This document shows, one piece after another, positions 10,161 to 19,633 of a stretch of 64,000 nucleotides of DNA. The position numbers and the translations under genes are program-made. The notes beneath the pieces were generated by a model. That model searched no databases, was not told the origin of the DNA, and worked only from the letters and a program-made list of their open reading frames with translations. The number at the start of each line of letters is the position of its first letter. Positions within the stretch are counted from its first letter, which is position 1. The stretch is from a virus. The stretch spans positions 1-64,000 of the IMG/VR virus record IMGVR_UViG_3300010373_000040, one strand, 5' to 3'.

Positions 10161-10811
10161 ATGAGTGTACCTACATTTACTATAGATCTCCAACCTGTTA
10201 ACTTACTGACTCTGAAGAACACAGATTCTGTAAATTTGTATTTTGCTCTGTATCAGCTTAGTGATGATGGAACCACCTTTAATGTGGTAACTATAACCCC
10301 TACCTCTCCTCTAAATTTAGATGGTAGTCTTCCACCTTCTGGAACTTTTCAGATGTACTTGGCTGACAATCTTTATAAAATATTCATTAGTAATGCTCCA
10401 GTAGTAATAGTTAATGTTAATACTGATCCTGGTTACTACATTCTAGCTGATCAGAATATTAAAGCTTGTGAAAGATCTTTAATCTTAAAGAATCTTTGTC
10501 CTCCTACAGGTGGTTGTGATGCCATAGGAGATAGAAAATACATTGAAAAAAGAGTTAAATTCCTGGATTTGAAGTTTGGGTTATACTATATCTATAGTAA
10601 TTGGATTCAACACCAAGCTTATACTATGCTATTTGTTCCTACAAATCAGGAATTACTCTCTATGAGGGATTATCTAACTCAGTTATTAGCTCTTTGTGGT
10701 TGTAGCAATACTGAATGTAAACAGTGTACTGGAGGATATATTAGTGTTAGTAACTGGAGAGCTATAGATCATACTTCTAATAATATTGCACAAGATTGCG
10801 GTTGTAATTAA
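10161..10811 (+). CDS. Tail/adsorption structural protein, Cys-rich C-terminus
   Basis: 216 residues from ATG 10161; a TTG at 10155 is in frame but less likely. The N-terminal half is beta-rich (IDLQPVNLLTL, FALYQLS). The C-terminal third carries many cysteines (ALCGCSNTECKQC, then DCGCN at the end), which could bind metal or form disulfides. It opens a tightly packed run with the genes at 10814 and 11293 that ends in a large fibre, so a tail or fibre-attachment role is inferred from position. The family is not recognised. Confidence 0.55.
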   Translation: MSVPTFTIDLQPVNLLTLKNTDSVNLYFALYQLSDDGTTFNVVTITPTSPLNLDGSLPPSGTFQMYLADNLYKIFISNAPVVIVNVNTDPGYYILADQNIKACERSLILKNLCPPTGGCDAIGDRKYIEKRVKFLDLKFGLYYIYSNWIQHQAYTMLFVPTNQELLSMRDYLTQLLALCGCSNTECKQCTGGYISVSNWRAIDHTSNNIAQDCGCN

Positions 10812-10813
10812 TT

Positions 10814-11293
10814 ATGATACCAGTATTTCCTAGAATAGTTGATGATAGTGCTTATATAGCTACTTCTTCTGAGGTAGTTAGAAATGCTATGTGGCAATAT
10901 CTATATCAAAATGGTCTTATAGATAAACTCATGGATAGAGGTTATTATAGAGATCAAGTAGGTAAAGATTCTATGTGTTATTGGTATGAAGCATTCTTCT
11001 ACTATGATCTTATAGATTATATGGTGATTATGTTTGAAGATATTAAAGATGCAGGTCTTATTTGTACAGATCCTACATTTCAAGCATTTGTAGATACTTA
11101 TCAGTTACCATGTATACAAAAGACATTATTATGTAAATATGGTGCTTCTGGAGTAGTGGATAGTCTTAAAGCTACTCTAGTAGATACTTTACAGAAGAAA
11201 TTAAATTTATGCTGTCCTCCTGATGAGGGTATTAGCTATATGCAAATACTAGGGAATGATTGTAATGTTTTCCATGTTTATCCCCAATCATAA
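10814..11293 (+). CDS. Small structural protein between tail protein and fibre
   Basis: 159 residues, rich in Tyr and Asp, with paired cysteines near the end (NLCCPPDEG). It starts two bases after the previous stop, and its TAA shares a base with the ATG of the next gene. This overlap on both sides suggests a baseplate, adaptor or fibre-assembly component made with its neighbours. No family is recognised. Confidence 0.55.
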   Translation: MIPVFPRIVDDSAYIATSSEVVRNAMWQYLYQNGLIDKLMDRGYYRDQVGKDSMCYWYEAFFYYDLIDYMVIMFEDIKDAGLICTDPTFQAFVDTYQLPCIQKTLLCKYGASGVVDSLKATLVDTLQKKLNLCCPPDEGISYMQILGNDCNVFHVYPQS

Positions 11294-14200
11294 TGTCAGT
11301 AATAGGAGTAAAACAAAATAAAGCTTGGTTTATAGGAGGTAGTAGTAGGCCTCTTAATGCTAGAGGTATGACTGTGGATTTTCAGAATAATGGAGAACCA
11401 GATACCAATGTATTTAGAGATCAAATAGAAAGTTCTTTGCAAAAGAGGGTACTTGATGATTTCCAAGATCAAGCTACATTTACTGATATTAATGTCAGAA
11501 CTACTCCAGATAAGTTTGTTACTCCAGCAAATTTACCAGAAGTTTTAGCTGGTACTACAGGAGTTTCTGTAAATGTTGTAGCAGCTCCTGATGAAACTAC
11601 TCCTTATACCACTTATAATGTAAGTGTAGACAAGGCAGTATACGCTGATATGTTATCTAGAACTAATACTAAAGTTCTAACAGCAGCCAATGCCCCAATA
11701 GTAACAGCAGACCCTGCTTTAGGGAATATTGCTGTAGTAACTCCTGTACAGAATGGAAATGCAATAGAATATCAAGTTAAGGTCTTAGCTCTTCCTGTAC
11801 CTAGCTTAATTATAGATATTACTTATGCAAACCTTGTAACAGCTATAGGAGCTTCTACATTGGCCCCAGGATTCTGGTATAGATTTCCTTACCAGTGTAT
11901 TCATACTATTCCTTATACAACTGACTTAAATACTTCTTCTACCTTAACCATACCTACAGAACATCTGTTGGTTCAAGCTATTAATACCAATACTCTTGAT
12001 AGAACTACTGTAAGAAGTATGGAACATCCTCAAGATATTATTCATTGGAGATGGGAAGATAATGTGGTAGTGACCCCTACAAATGAAGATCCTTTATTTA
12101 CTACTCTTTATCTAGATACTATTGATCCTCTGATGCCAAATGTCTTTACTAAAGGAGCTGTATTATCAACACCTTATACAAGACCTGGGAGAATATACTA
12201 CAGAGAAGATACCATTCAAAGAATTTCTACACCCTATGATTTTAGAGGGGTTGTATACAGAAGGTGGGCTTTAAAGAAAGATGGAAGTGGTAATTATGTG
12301 TATAAAAATACTTTAACTTATACTCCAGGAACTCTTTATAAGCATCATGATGTAATATTAAATGCTGGTGTAAACTGGTTAGTAATATATCCTTTTACAG
12401 CAACAGCTTCTATCAGTAATCATAACTATAATTTGGTTAGTTTAAATGACATGATAGCTTCTGCTACAGGTAATACTCCTCAGTTTATAGCTACCAATTC
12501 TACTAGCTTTGTAATATTTGATACAGATAATCAGTATTTTACTAGCACTAAGGTAGAGATAGATGTGGATACTCCTTATGAAGATCATTTTACTTTCTAT
12601 AATGCTGCAGGAACATTACAAGCATTCAATGTTAAGATTAAAGATTATATTCCAGCATGGATAGAAGCTGTAACATGGGAATTCTATCCTAATGTTGTAT
12701 TTGGTACTCATTTGGGTGGAGGCATAACTCCAATAACTAATGTTACTATTGGTAATTTTAGTTATGATTTAACAATGTTTAATGTTACTTCAGTAACTAT
12801 TTCTGATTATTGTAGAAATATATTTATCAATGGTAGAGCTAGTGGTAATATAGGTGATATAATAGTAGAAGAAAATAATCAGTTTTTACATATAGATCAA
12901 AGTCCAGTAGGAGGAGATTCTGTTACAGTAAAAAGACTTATTTGTAAAATAGGTCTTGGTAATAGAGGTATGATTATTCATGGAGGATCTTATGATATTG
13001 GTAACAATAATAATAGAATAGTTTCCTATAACACTAGCAATCTTGTATTAGGGGACACTAACTATGTTGCTGGTTTTGTTTCAGGTACTCATGAGATAGA
13101 GGATTTTAACTCGTTTGTTACATTTAATTCTTGTGTAACAAATACTATGGGTAATAGAAATAGAAACGTATTTAATATTCTAGGAACCAATACTAAATTT
13201 GGAGATTATAACACTGATATTTCTAGCTTAAAACCTAATCTAATAGAAGGTGTAGGCGTTCCTCATAGTAATAATGTTATAGGAGATTACAATTCTTTAA
13301 TTGTAGTATCTGGTACAAATAATTACTATAACAGAGTGGCTTCTATGAGTATTCCTGATGGCTATACCATAACATCATGTTCATTTGAAAATCTAGCAGG
13401 AGGTATATATTTAGTGAATTCAGGAGCAGGATATAGTTTTACCAGAAGCTCTTTTAAAGATATAACTAATACTATTAGTGTTACTGATACAACTATCACA
13501 GATTCTGAAATATTTAAATGCCCTTCTTTATCACTAACTACAGTTGCCTTAGTTAATAGTAAGCTAAGGATCTGTAGTAATATTACAATATCTTCAGTAT
13601 CTATTACTAGTACATCTTTTGAGAATGTAAATACAGCTACAATAACTTTAGGAATTTCTTCTTCAATAGTGTATTCTAAGTTTGAAAAAATTTCTAATTT
13701 GAACATTACTTATCTAGTACAAGCTATAATAGGGTATTTACAGATTACAAACAATAGTACTCTTAATTTAACTTCTACTCTTACTACAGGAATAACTAAT
13801 GTGATAATAAACCATGTTACTCTTGATAATACTAGCAATATCAATATATTAGAGCTTAACAATACTCTTTCAAAAGTGTATATCTCTAATACAGCAGGAC
13901 TATCAATATACTATGGTAATCTCACTAACTGCAACTTCATTACTACTGTAAATTTAGATTTAGGGAGTATTATACCTTTGTCTTTAGTTCCAGCAAATAG
14001 CAAGGTTACAATATCTGATACAACATTTGAAAATATTGATGGAGTACAAGTACTTCCTACAACAAATGATGGAAGCTCTATCACTAATTTTATTTGGAAT
14101 ATAATATCTACAACATTCAATAATATGAATAGTTGTTTGATTTATCTATTGGCTAAATCTGCAAAAACTAACCAGACAAATGCTTGTGTATTTAGATCTG

Positions 14201-14709
14201 TATCAGGTGTTAATTTTGGATCAGTTCCTACTGATGTATTAGCTGTGGAGCCTATGACCTACTATTCATCTGTATTTGAAAATATTAATATTACTGGAGG
14301 TTCTTTGCTTATAGCTACCCCAGCTATATCAGTTTCTTCTATAAAAAACTATCCTTCTGGAGGAACAGGAGGTATTTGTTATAGAGTAACTTTAGTAGAG
14401 TGCAATTTTGAAGGTTTTATTAAAATTCAAGATACTACAGTAACTCCAAATTATTCTTTTAGAAATATATTGACTAGATTTAGAGGTGCTGGATGGTATA
14501 AAAAAACAACAAATGCTTCTGTAAATACTACAGGATATAGTATAGATAATAGAATAACAATGGGGGCTGGTATTCCGTTAGATACTATAGCTTCTAATGC
14601 TTCAGATGTTGATTATAAAGTTCAAGATGGCACTAAAATTTATGGCATCCAGAATGTAATATCAGGAGGGAATATAGTTGAAACACCAGTAAATATAACT
14701 TTAGTATAA
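11293..14709 (+). CDS. Large tail fibre/tailspike-like protein with beta-helix body
   Basis: 1138 residues. The N-terminal 130 residues resemble attachment domains (TPDKFVTPANLPEVLAG and nearby), as in other Bacteroidetes phage fibres. From roughly residue 500 onward there are short repeating strands rich in Asn, Thr, Ser and Ile with recurring SSFENI/TTFENI-type turns, typical of right-handed parallel beta-helices in receptor-binding or depolymerase spikes. No catalytic motif is assigned. The glycosyltransferase gene begins at the last base of its stop codon. Likely role: recognition of a host surface glycan. Confidence 0.7.
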   Translation: MSVIGVKQNKAWFIGGSSRPLNARGMTVDFQNNGEPDTNVFRDQIESSLQKRVLDDFQDQATFTDINVRTTPDKFVTPANLPEVLAGTTGVSVNVVAAPDETTPYTTYNVSVDKAVYADMLSRTNTKVLTAANAPIVTADPALGNIAVVTPVQNGNAIEYQVKVLALPVPSLIIDITYANLVTAIGASTLAPGFWYRFPYQCIHTIPYTTDLNTSSTLTIPTEHLLVQAINTNTLDRTTVRSMEHPQDIIHWRWEDNVVVTPTNEDPLFTTLYLDTIDPLMPNVFTKGAVLSTPYTRPGRIYYREDTIQRISTPYDFRGVVYRRWALKKDGSGNYVYKNTLTYTPGTLYKHHDVILNAGVNWLVIYPFTATASISNHNYNLVSLNDMIASATGNTPQFIATNSTSFVIFDTDNQYFTSTKVEIDVDTPYEDHFTFYNAAGTLQAFNVKIKDYIPAWIEAVTWEFYPNVVFGTHLGGGITPITNVTIGNFSYDLTMFNVTSVTISDYCRNIFINGRASGNIGDIIVEENNQFLHIDQSPVGGDSVTVKRLICKIGLGNRGMIIHGGSYDIGNNNNRIVSYNTSNLVLGDTNYVAGFVSGTHEIEDFNSFVTFNSCVTNTMGNRNRNVFNILGTNTKFGDYNTDISSLKPNLIEGVGVPHSNNVIGDYNSLIVVSGTNNYYNRVASMSIPDGYTITSCSFENLAGGIYLVNSGAGYSFTRSSFKDITNTISVTDTTITDSEIFKCPSLSLTTVALVNSKLRICSNITISSVSITSTSFENVNTATITLGISSSIVYSKFEKISNLNITYLVQAIIGYLQITNNSTLNLTSTLTTGITNVIINHVTLDNTSNINILELNNTLSKVYISNTAGLSIYYGNLTNCNFITTVNLDLGSIIPLSLVPANSKVTISDTTFENIDGVQVLPTTNDGSSITNFIWNIISTTFNNMNSCLIYLLAKSAKTNQTNACVFRSVSGVNFGSVPTDVLAVEPMTYYSSVFENINITGGSLLIATPAISVSSIKNYPSGGTGGICYRVTLVECNFEGFIKIQDTTVTPNYSFRNILTRFRGAGWYKKTTNASVNTTGYSIDNRITMGAGIPLDTIASNASDVDYKVQDGTKIYGIQNVISGGNIVETPVNITLV

Positions 14710-15350
14710 TGAAGATAGCAGATCATGTATATGTAATCAATCTGGATAGGAGAACTGATAGATTAGAAAAGATACAAGAGAGATTTGATCTTTTGGGTTT
14801 AGATTTTGAAAGAGTTTCTGCAATTGATGGTAAAACATTAGATATAAAACTCCCAGAACAAACTCCAGATAAGAGATGGAATTCTGCTGCCTACGCCTTA
14901 TGTCTAACAACTATTGGTATTTTAAAGGATGCTGAAGAGAAAGGGTATCAAAACATATTAATCTTTGAAGATGATGTAGACTTTATACCAAAGTTTAACC
15001 CATACATCAATGTTTATATGGGAGAGTTAGAAGATAGATTGTATGATTTTGCTTTCTTAGGTTACACTCTTCCTGGAATGTGTACAACTAGTCCTATGAC
15101 TCCTAGATGGGATAAAGTACATTCTATGGTTAGCTGTCATGCTTATATTATAAATAAACATGTTTTTCCTATGTATAGGAAAATGCTTGAGAGATTAGAT
15201 AATCCTATAGATTATTATGTGAACAGAATTGTAGGAGGTAGGTTGAATTCATTATGTGCCATACCATTAGGTGGTGAAAAATTGGTATTTCAGGAAAATG
15301 GTTTTAGTGATATTGAAAATGCTGAATATAATGTAGAATTTACAAGATGA
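14709..15350 (+). CDS. Family 25 (LPS-type) glycosyltransferase
   Basis: 213 residues. The N-terminus VYVINLDRRTDRLEKI followed by FERVSAIDGK is the signature of the GT25 family (LgtB/Lex-type and procollagen galactosyltransferase-like enzymes). A metal-binding acidic motif FEDDVD lies at residues 86-91 (E87, D88, D89). GT25 enzymes transfer sugars from nucleotide sugars. Located inside the fibre operon and overlapping both neighbours, it may glycosylate a phage fibre or alter host surface sugars; the sequence cannot tell which. It looks intact. Confidence 0.85.
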   Translation: MKIADHVYVINLDRRTDRLEKIQERFDLLGLDFERVSAIDGKTLDIKLPEQTPDKRWNSAAYALCLTTIGILKDAEEKGYQNILIFEDDVDFIPKFNPYINVYMGELEDRLYDFAFLGYTLPGMCTTSPMTPRWDKVHSMVSCHAYIINKHVFPMYRKMLERLDNPIDYYVNRIVGGRLNSLCAIPLGGEKLVFQENGFSDIENAEYNVEFTR

Positions 15351-15547
15351 GCTTAGTAGGGAGAAAAATTATATACACAGCAGAATTGGATGGTATTACC
15401 ATAGATGAAGAGACTTTGGTTGAGATACATGAGGGTAATAAGATATATACATTGGATGCCTACGGGAATAAGGATATATTTAACATTGAAACAGGATATT
15501 GCTATAGTGACAATCCAACATTTGGAGCTAAAAAATACTTAAAGTAG
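15347..15547 (+). CDS. Small protein of the fibre operon
   Basis: 66 residues, no recognised family, predicted mostly beta (GRKIIYTAELDGITIDEE). It overlaps the glycosyltransferase stop by four bases (ATGA) and its TAG is followed immediately by the ATG of the next gene in the same frame (TAGATG). Tight packing supports a real gene. Confidence 0.5.
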   Translation: MSLVGRKIIYTAELDGITIDEETLVEIHEGNKIYTLDAYGNKDIFNIETGYCYSDNPTFGAKKYLK

Positions 15548-15817
15548 ATGACAGGAGTAGAAAATTTACTAACACAATTAATAAATAGGTTAGATCCTGT
15601 CGCTACATACTATGCTACAGATCTAGATGAATCAGGTGATCCTAAGTATTATGGATTTATGACTACAAACGGTTTTTGGTATATTATGAGAATTACTAAT
15701 GCTGGGGCTGTAAGATATACTGCTACAGCAAATAGTTCTTCTGACATATATGCTAATGCTTGGATAAATAGAGCCATATTGGCTTATGATTATCCTAATA
15801 AAGTAGGATTGAGATAA
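15548..15817 (+). CDS. Small fibre-operon protein
   Basis: 89 residues with Tyr- and Trp-rich beta segments (KYYGFMTTNGFWYIM), a pattern seen in short phage tail-associated proteins of gut Bacteroidetes phages. Its TAA shares a base with the ATG of the tail fibre at 15817. The specific role is unknown; fibre assembly or a fibre accessory is inferred from context. Confidence 0.5.
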   Translation: MTGVENLLTQLINRLDPVATYYATDLDESGDPKYYGFMTTNGFWYIMRITNAGAVRYTATANSSSDIYANAWINRAILAYDYPNKVGLR

Positions 15818-17478
15818 TGGGGTATAAATTTAACATATTTACTAGAAAACTAGATAGAGTAGGTGTAGAAACAATTGGTGCTGGATCAGGTATATCTATT
15901 GATAATACAGATCCTAGTAATCCTGTAATTACTTCTAATGGAGCTAATATAACTGTTGTGACTAATTATTCAGCTCTTCCAACTCCTGCAACAGCTTCTG
16001 GTAAATTTTATTGGGTTTCTAATAGTCAGGGAACAGCCTGGTTACCAGGATCATTAGGAGGTACTTATTATAACAGTGGTCTTTATTATTCAAATGGTAC
16101 TACTTGGGAGTTTCTAAATGTTCCTTATCAAGCTACACAAGCTGCTGTGAATACTGGAACTGTTACAGATCAGTTTGTTACTCCAGCTACATTAAAGAAT
16201 AGTAGTCAATGGGCTACTAAACAAGATGTTTTTACTGCACAAAGTGCAAATATGTTTTATGCTGGACCTACAAGTGGTAGTGGGGTTCCTGCATTTAGAG
16301 CAATTGTTACTAGTGATATAGCAACAGCAATGTCTACAGGGCTTGCTGGGAGTGCAACAAAGTTGGCAACAGCTAGAAACATTAATGGTGTCTCTTTTGA
16401 TGGCACTGGTGATATAACTGTTCTTGCAGCACCTCTTTCTACAATTGCTTTGGGGTCAGTTATTGTGTATAATACTCTAAATACACCAACTGCTCTTACT
16501 TCTACTTCAGGACTTAAAGTTTTACAAAATAATGCAGGAGTAATATCATGGAATACTGTAACTGGTACAGGTAATTCAGTATATTCAACCTCTCCTTTAT
16601 TTACCACTCCTCAAATAAGCAATGCTGGTGGAACCTTTGCTTATACTCTTGTTGGTGGAGCTATAGGAGCCTCATATAATTTAAATCTACCTGTAATTAC
16701 AGCAAATGATACTTTTGCTGTTCTAGGGTTAGCACAAACATTTAGTGCAACCCAAACATTCACTGCAGCAGCTACTAACGTAACTTCTATCTCACTATTA
16801 GATACGACTTATAAACCAGCATTAAGTGTCTTATCTCCTAGTAACTTATTATTAGGGGGGTCAGGTTGGACAAATAATATTTATGGAGATATTAACTTGA
16901 GAGATAGTGCAGGAACTTATCGACAACTATTTACTGCTGGTTCAAACACATTCACGTTTGCAAATGGTTTCAACAACTTTAATGTTAGTTCATACGCATC
17001 TTTTACAAAAACTATAACCTTTACTGCAGCAGATTTTAATAGTATAAATGTAAGCGCAGCGATAAATGCGGCAGGTGGAGCTTTTACGGCCTCTGCTTTT
17101 AGATGGAGTTCAGGAATAAGTTTAACTAGTGGAACAGGAACGGTTGCTGGTATTTATTTGAATCCTACAGCAGGTGGAATGATCACAGGAAGTACACTAA
17201 TAGGGGTTTATTCCAATATATCATCTGCTCCAGTTGTTGGGGCTTTAGGCTATGCTCAATACCATGCAGGGACTGGGATAAGTTATTTGGGGGGTAATCT
17301 TGCACTATTCCAAACTCCCTCTTTTGGTGGAGGGGTTGGTGTTGTGTTTATTGGTAATGCTACAACAGTACCAACTTCAAATCCTACAGCAGGATTTATA
17401 ACATGGGTTGATCCTACAACCGGGAATTATATGGCAAGAGGTAAAAATGGTACAATCACAACTCTAGCATCAGCATAA
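15817..17478 (+). CDS. Tail fibre protein
   Basis: 553 residues. N-terminal anchor MGYKFNIFTRKLDRVG, then GSGISIDNTDPSNPVI, a Trp-rich module, the coil-like linker QAAVNTGTVTDQFVTPATL, and the fibre motif TARNINGVSFDGTGDI near residue 185. These features recur in caudoviral fibres. The C-terminal 230 residues are Gly/Ala/Ser/Thr-rich beta repeats. Base composition changes inside the gene: from about 16770 to the end CG dinucleotides become frequent, unlike the first two thirds, suggesting domain exchange in the receptor-binding end. Confidence 0.75.
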   Translation: MGYKFNIFTRKLDRVGVETIGAGSGISIDNTDPSNPVITSNGANITVVTNYSALPTPATASGKFYWVSNSQGTAWLPGSLGGTYYNSGLYYSNGTTWEFLNVPYQATQAAVNTGTVTDQFVTPATLKNSSQWATKQDVFTAQSANMFYAGPTSGSGVPAFRAIVTSDIATAMSTGLAGSATKLATARNINGVSFDGTGDITVLAAPLSTIALGSVIVYNTLNTPTALTSTSGLKVLQNNAGVISWNTVTGTGNSVYSTSPLFTTPQISNAGGTFAYTLVGGAIGASYNLNLPVITANDTFAVLGLAQTFSATQTFTAAATNVTSISLLDTTYKPALSVLSPSNLLLGGSGWTNNIYGDINLRDSAGTYRQLFTAGSNTFTFANGFNNFNVSSYASFTKTITFTAADFNSINVSAAINAAGGAFTASAFRWSSGISLTSGTGTVAGIYLNPTAGGMITGSTLIGVYSNISSAPVVGALGYAQYHAGTGISYLGGNLALFQTPSFGGGVGVVFIGNATTVPTSNPTAGFITWVDPTTGNYMARGKNGTITTLASA

Positions 17479-17479
17479 T

Positions 17480-17848
17480 ATGGCAAGTAAAAGAATTTCT
17501 CCAGAAGTAGTTTGTGATCAAGGTACGTTTAATGATACTTCTACACACAACCTTTGTTCTTACACAATACCTAATAATAGTGTGATATATATGGAGGCTA
17601 TTGTAATAGGAAAAGATTCTAGTAATAATCCTATTGCAGTAAAAATGGTAACTTCTGCCACAATGTCAACTACCACAGTAACTTTGGTAGGAAGTATAAT
17701 TAACCTACTCAGCAATATAGATGCTTCAAATATTGGAGCTACTGTGACTATTGTAGTAAGTGGAGCTGTAGTATCTGTGCAGGTAAAAGGTCCAACAATA
17801 GCTAAATCAATAGATTGGCAAGCAGAATTAAGAATTTATATAAATTAG
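17480..17848 (+). CDS. Small beta-rich fibre-associated protein
   Basis: 122 residues: RISPEVVCDQGTFNDT at the start, then alternating beta strands (IYMEAIVIGKDSSNN, TVTIVVSGAVVSVQVKG). It follows the fibre by one base. The pattern resembles C-terminal fibre or capping domains; function unassigned. Confidence 0.5.
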   Translation: MASKRISPEVVCDQGTFNDTSTHNLCSYTIPNNSVIYMEAIVIGKDSSNNPIAVKMVTSATMSTTTVTLVGSIINLLSNIDASNIGATVTIVVSGAVVSVQVKGPTIAKSIDWQAELRIYIN

Positions 17849-17882
17849 TAGTATATTTATAGCACACTAAAAACTATACTAT

Positions 17883-18161
17883 ATGTCAGCAACAAAAAAA
17901 ATTATTGATTTAAATTTTTATCTTAAAGATGTTTATGGCGTACTTATGCCTGACCATGCTGGAAAAATATTAGCTCAAGTAATGGTTGGTCAAACCAAAG
18001 GAGATGCTTTAAAATATTGGGAATGGGCTATAAATCTTTCTAATAAAAAACAATTAGAATTAGATGAATCTGATTATGATAATATCAAGCAATTTGTAAA
18101 AGATAGTGAAAATCTATCTATTCTTGCTAAAGCTCAAATATTAAAATCTCTTAAAGATTAA
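17883..18161 (+). CDS. Conserved-looking small protein, unknown function
   Basis: 92 residues, mostly helical, acidic C-terminal half (ESDYDNIKQFVKDSENL). Preceded by a CACTAAAA-type leader ending 10 bases before ATG, the same kind of leader seen at many other genes in the window. It sits between the fibre block and the lysis genes, three bases before the holin-like gene. Confidence 0.5.
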   Translation: MSATKKIIDLNFYLKDVYGVLMPDHAGKILAQVMVGQTKGDALKYWEWAINLSNKKQLELDESDYDNIKQFVKDSENLSILAKAQILKSLKD

Positions 18162-18164
18162 ACA

Positions 18165-18455
18165 ATGAATAGATTAATAGGGTTTCTTATAGAATGGAAA
18201 ATTAAACTCTTGTTAGAAATTACAGGGTTGTCAGGCAGTGCTGGTGGAGTATTTACAGTTATATTTTTTACAGGAGATCCTGTAGATGAGCCTAGTTTGG
18301 GTTACAAAGCTTGGGAAACAGTGCTTTTGGCTGGATTAGGGGGTATAGTAGGTGCTATAGGAGGTTTAATTGTTGCTATTCTCTGGGCTGCTTTTGGTAA
18401 GAAGTGGTTTAAAGCCAAATTTGGTATAGAAATTAATAATAAAACAGAAGTATGA
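18165..18455 (+). CDS. Holin-like membrane protein
   Basis: 96 residues with two hydrophobic segments: about residues 15-38 and a Gly-rich one, VLLAGLGGIVGAIGGLIVAILW, about 61-83, then a basic tail (GKKWFKAKFG). Size, topology and the overlap of its TGA with the ATG of the muramidase gene fit a phage holin that forms inner-membrane holes for endolysin release. The family is not identified by sequence. Confidence 0.55.
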   Translation: MNRLIGFLIEWKIKLLLEITGLSGSAGGVFTVIFFTGDPVDEPSLGYKAWETVLLAGLGGIVGAIGGLIVAILWAAFGKKWFKAKFGIEINNKTEV

Positions 18456-18988
18456 GCTATTCAATTACATTCTTAGAAGCAATACCTCATGTTTTTGAAC
18501 ATGAAGGAGGTTATAATAATGTAAAATCTGATCTAGGAGGGGCCACTAATTGGGGAGTTTCTCTTAGGTTTTTGAAGTCTATCAATAAGGATATTGACGG
18601 AGATGGTGATGTAGATTATTTGGATATTCAAAAGCTATCTAAAGAAGATGCTACAGAAATCTATTACAATAACTTCTGGAAACCTTTCTATGATAAATTA
18701 CCTAGATTATTAGCATCTAAAGTATTTGATACTGGTATAAATGTAGGAGTTGGTAAAGCTGCTATTATACTTCAAAGGGCTTTAGTGTCATTAGGATCTA
18801 AAATAACTGTAGATGGAGCTGTAGGTAATGCAACATTACAGGAAGTTTCTAAGTGTCAGGAAGAAGCTATCTTAGATGCTTATTCTCTAGCACAAAAGAA
18901 TTATTATGATGCTGTGATCAAAGCTAATCCTGAGCAAATTAAATTCAAAAGTGGCTGGTACAATAGAGCTTCTTGGCAACCTAAATAA
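18452..18988 (+). CDS. GH108-type muramidase (endolysin) with EF-hand loop
   Basis: 178 residues. The N-terminus has EHEGGYNN with Glu18 as expected catalytic acid, then DLGGATNWGVS, matching glycoside hydrolase family 108 lysozymes (DUF847), followed by a C-terminal peptidoglycan-binding-like domain (DGAVGNATLQ). Residues 47-58 read DIDGDGDVDYLD, a canonical EF-hand calcium loop with ligands at positions 1, 3, 5, 7, 9 and 12. It degrades host peptidoglycan for lysis. Neighbours are membrane proteins on both sides. Confidence 0.85.
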   Translation: MSYSITFLEAIPHVFEHEGGYNNVKSDLGGATNWGVSLRFLKSINKDIDGDGDVDYLDIQKLSKEDATEIYYNNFWKPFYDKLPRLLASKVFDTGINVGVGKAAIILQRALVSLGSKITVDGAVGNATLQEVSKCQEEAILDAYSLAQKNYYDAVIKANPEQIKFKSGWYNRASWQPK

Positions 18989-18995
18989 TATTATT

Positions 18996-19268
18996 ATGGG
19001 AAAAGAAAATCATATCTCATTTAAAACTCTCTTAGCAAGATTTCATGCTCCAACTCCTCAATTCTGGATAGCTGTTAGAACTAAGATGCTTGCCCTAGCT
19101 GTAGGATTAGGAGCATTAGGGACAGGTATTCAAGACATTGATGGTCTTACAGATAATATCTACTTATTTGCTAAGTATACTGTTAGGATAGGGGCTGTAA
19201 TACCATTAGTAATAGCTTTTATTGCTTCATTTACTGTAGATACTACTAAAATCCAACCTCCGAAATAA
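18996..19268 (+). CDS. Second holin-like membrane protein
   Basis: 90 residues from ATG 18996; an upstream in-frame ATG at 18951 would overlap the muramidase gene by 38 bases and is less likely. Two membrane segments (MLALAVGLGALGTGIQ and IGAVIPLVIAFIASF) flank a short loop. It is directly followed by the spanin-like gene (shared base). A holin or antiholin role is inferred from topology and position. Confidence 0.5.
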   Translation: MGKENHISFKTLLARFHAPTPQFWIAVRTKMLALAVGLGALGTGIQDIDGLTDNIYLFAKYTVRIGAVIPLVIAFIASFTVDTTKIQPPK

Positions 19269-19633
19269 TGGCTCCAATCTACAAATACATGATTATATTT
19301 GGGTTAATAGGCTTTACTTTAGGCTATATATTAACCTATACCTGTGTAGACAATACTATGAAATCCTCCAAGGAGTATGAGAAGTATTTGGTAGATAAAG
19401 CTAATGCAGACACCTCTATAATGCTCAGAAATGCAATTATAAAGAAAATAGCATCAGAAAATACAGCTCTTATATCAGACACTATAGCTATTTCTAGAGA
19501 AAGAGATTTCTATAAGAATAAGTCAGATAGTTTGATGAAACATATTAAAAGATTAACAAAAGTAGTAATTAAATCACAAGATTATAAAGAGGCTTCAGAA
19601 TGGGTAAAAAAACACAATTCCTCTCTAAAATAA
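19268..19633 (+). CDS. Inner-membrane spanin-like protein
   Basis: 121 residues: an N-terminal membrane anchor (IIFGLIGFTLGYILTY) followed by a long charged, coiled-coil-prone region ending EWVKKHNSSLK. This N-in anchor plus periplasmic coil is the layout of i-spanins (Rz). The next gene, which encodes an exported protein, starts inside it (34-base overlap, different frame), reminiscent of overlapping Rz/Rz1 pairs. Confidence 0.5.
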   Translation: MAPIYKYMIIFGLIGFTLGYILTYTCVDNTMKSSKEYEKYLVDKANADTSIMLRNAIIKKIASENTALISDTIAISRERDFYKNKSDSLMKHIKRLTKVVIKSQDYKEASEWVKKHNSSLK

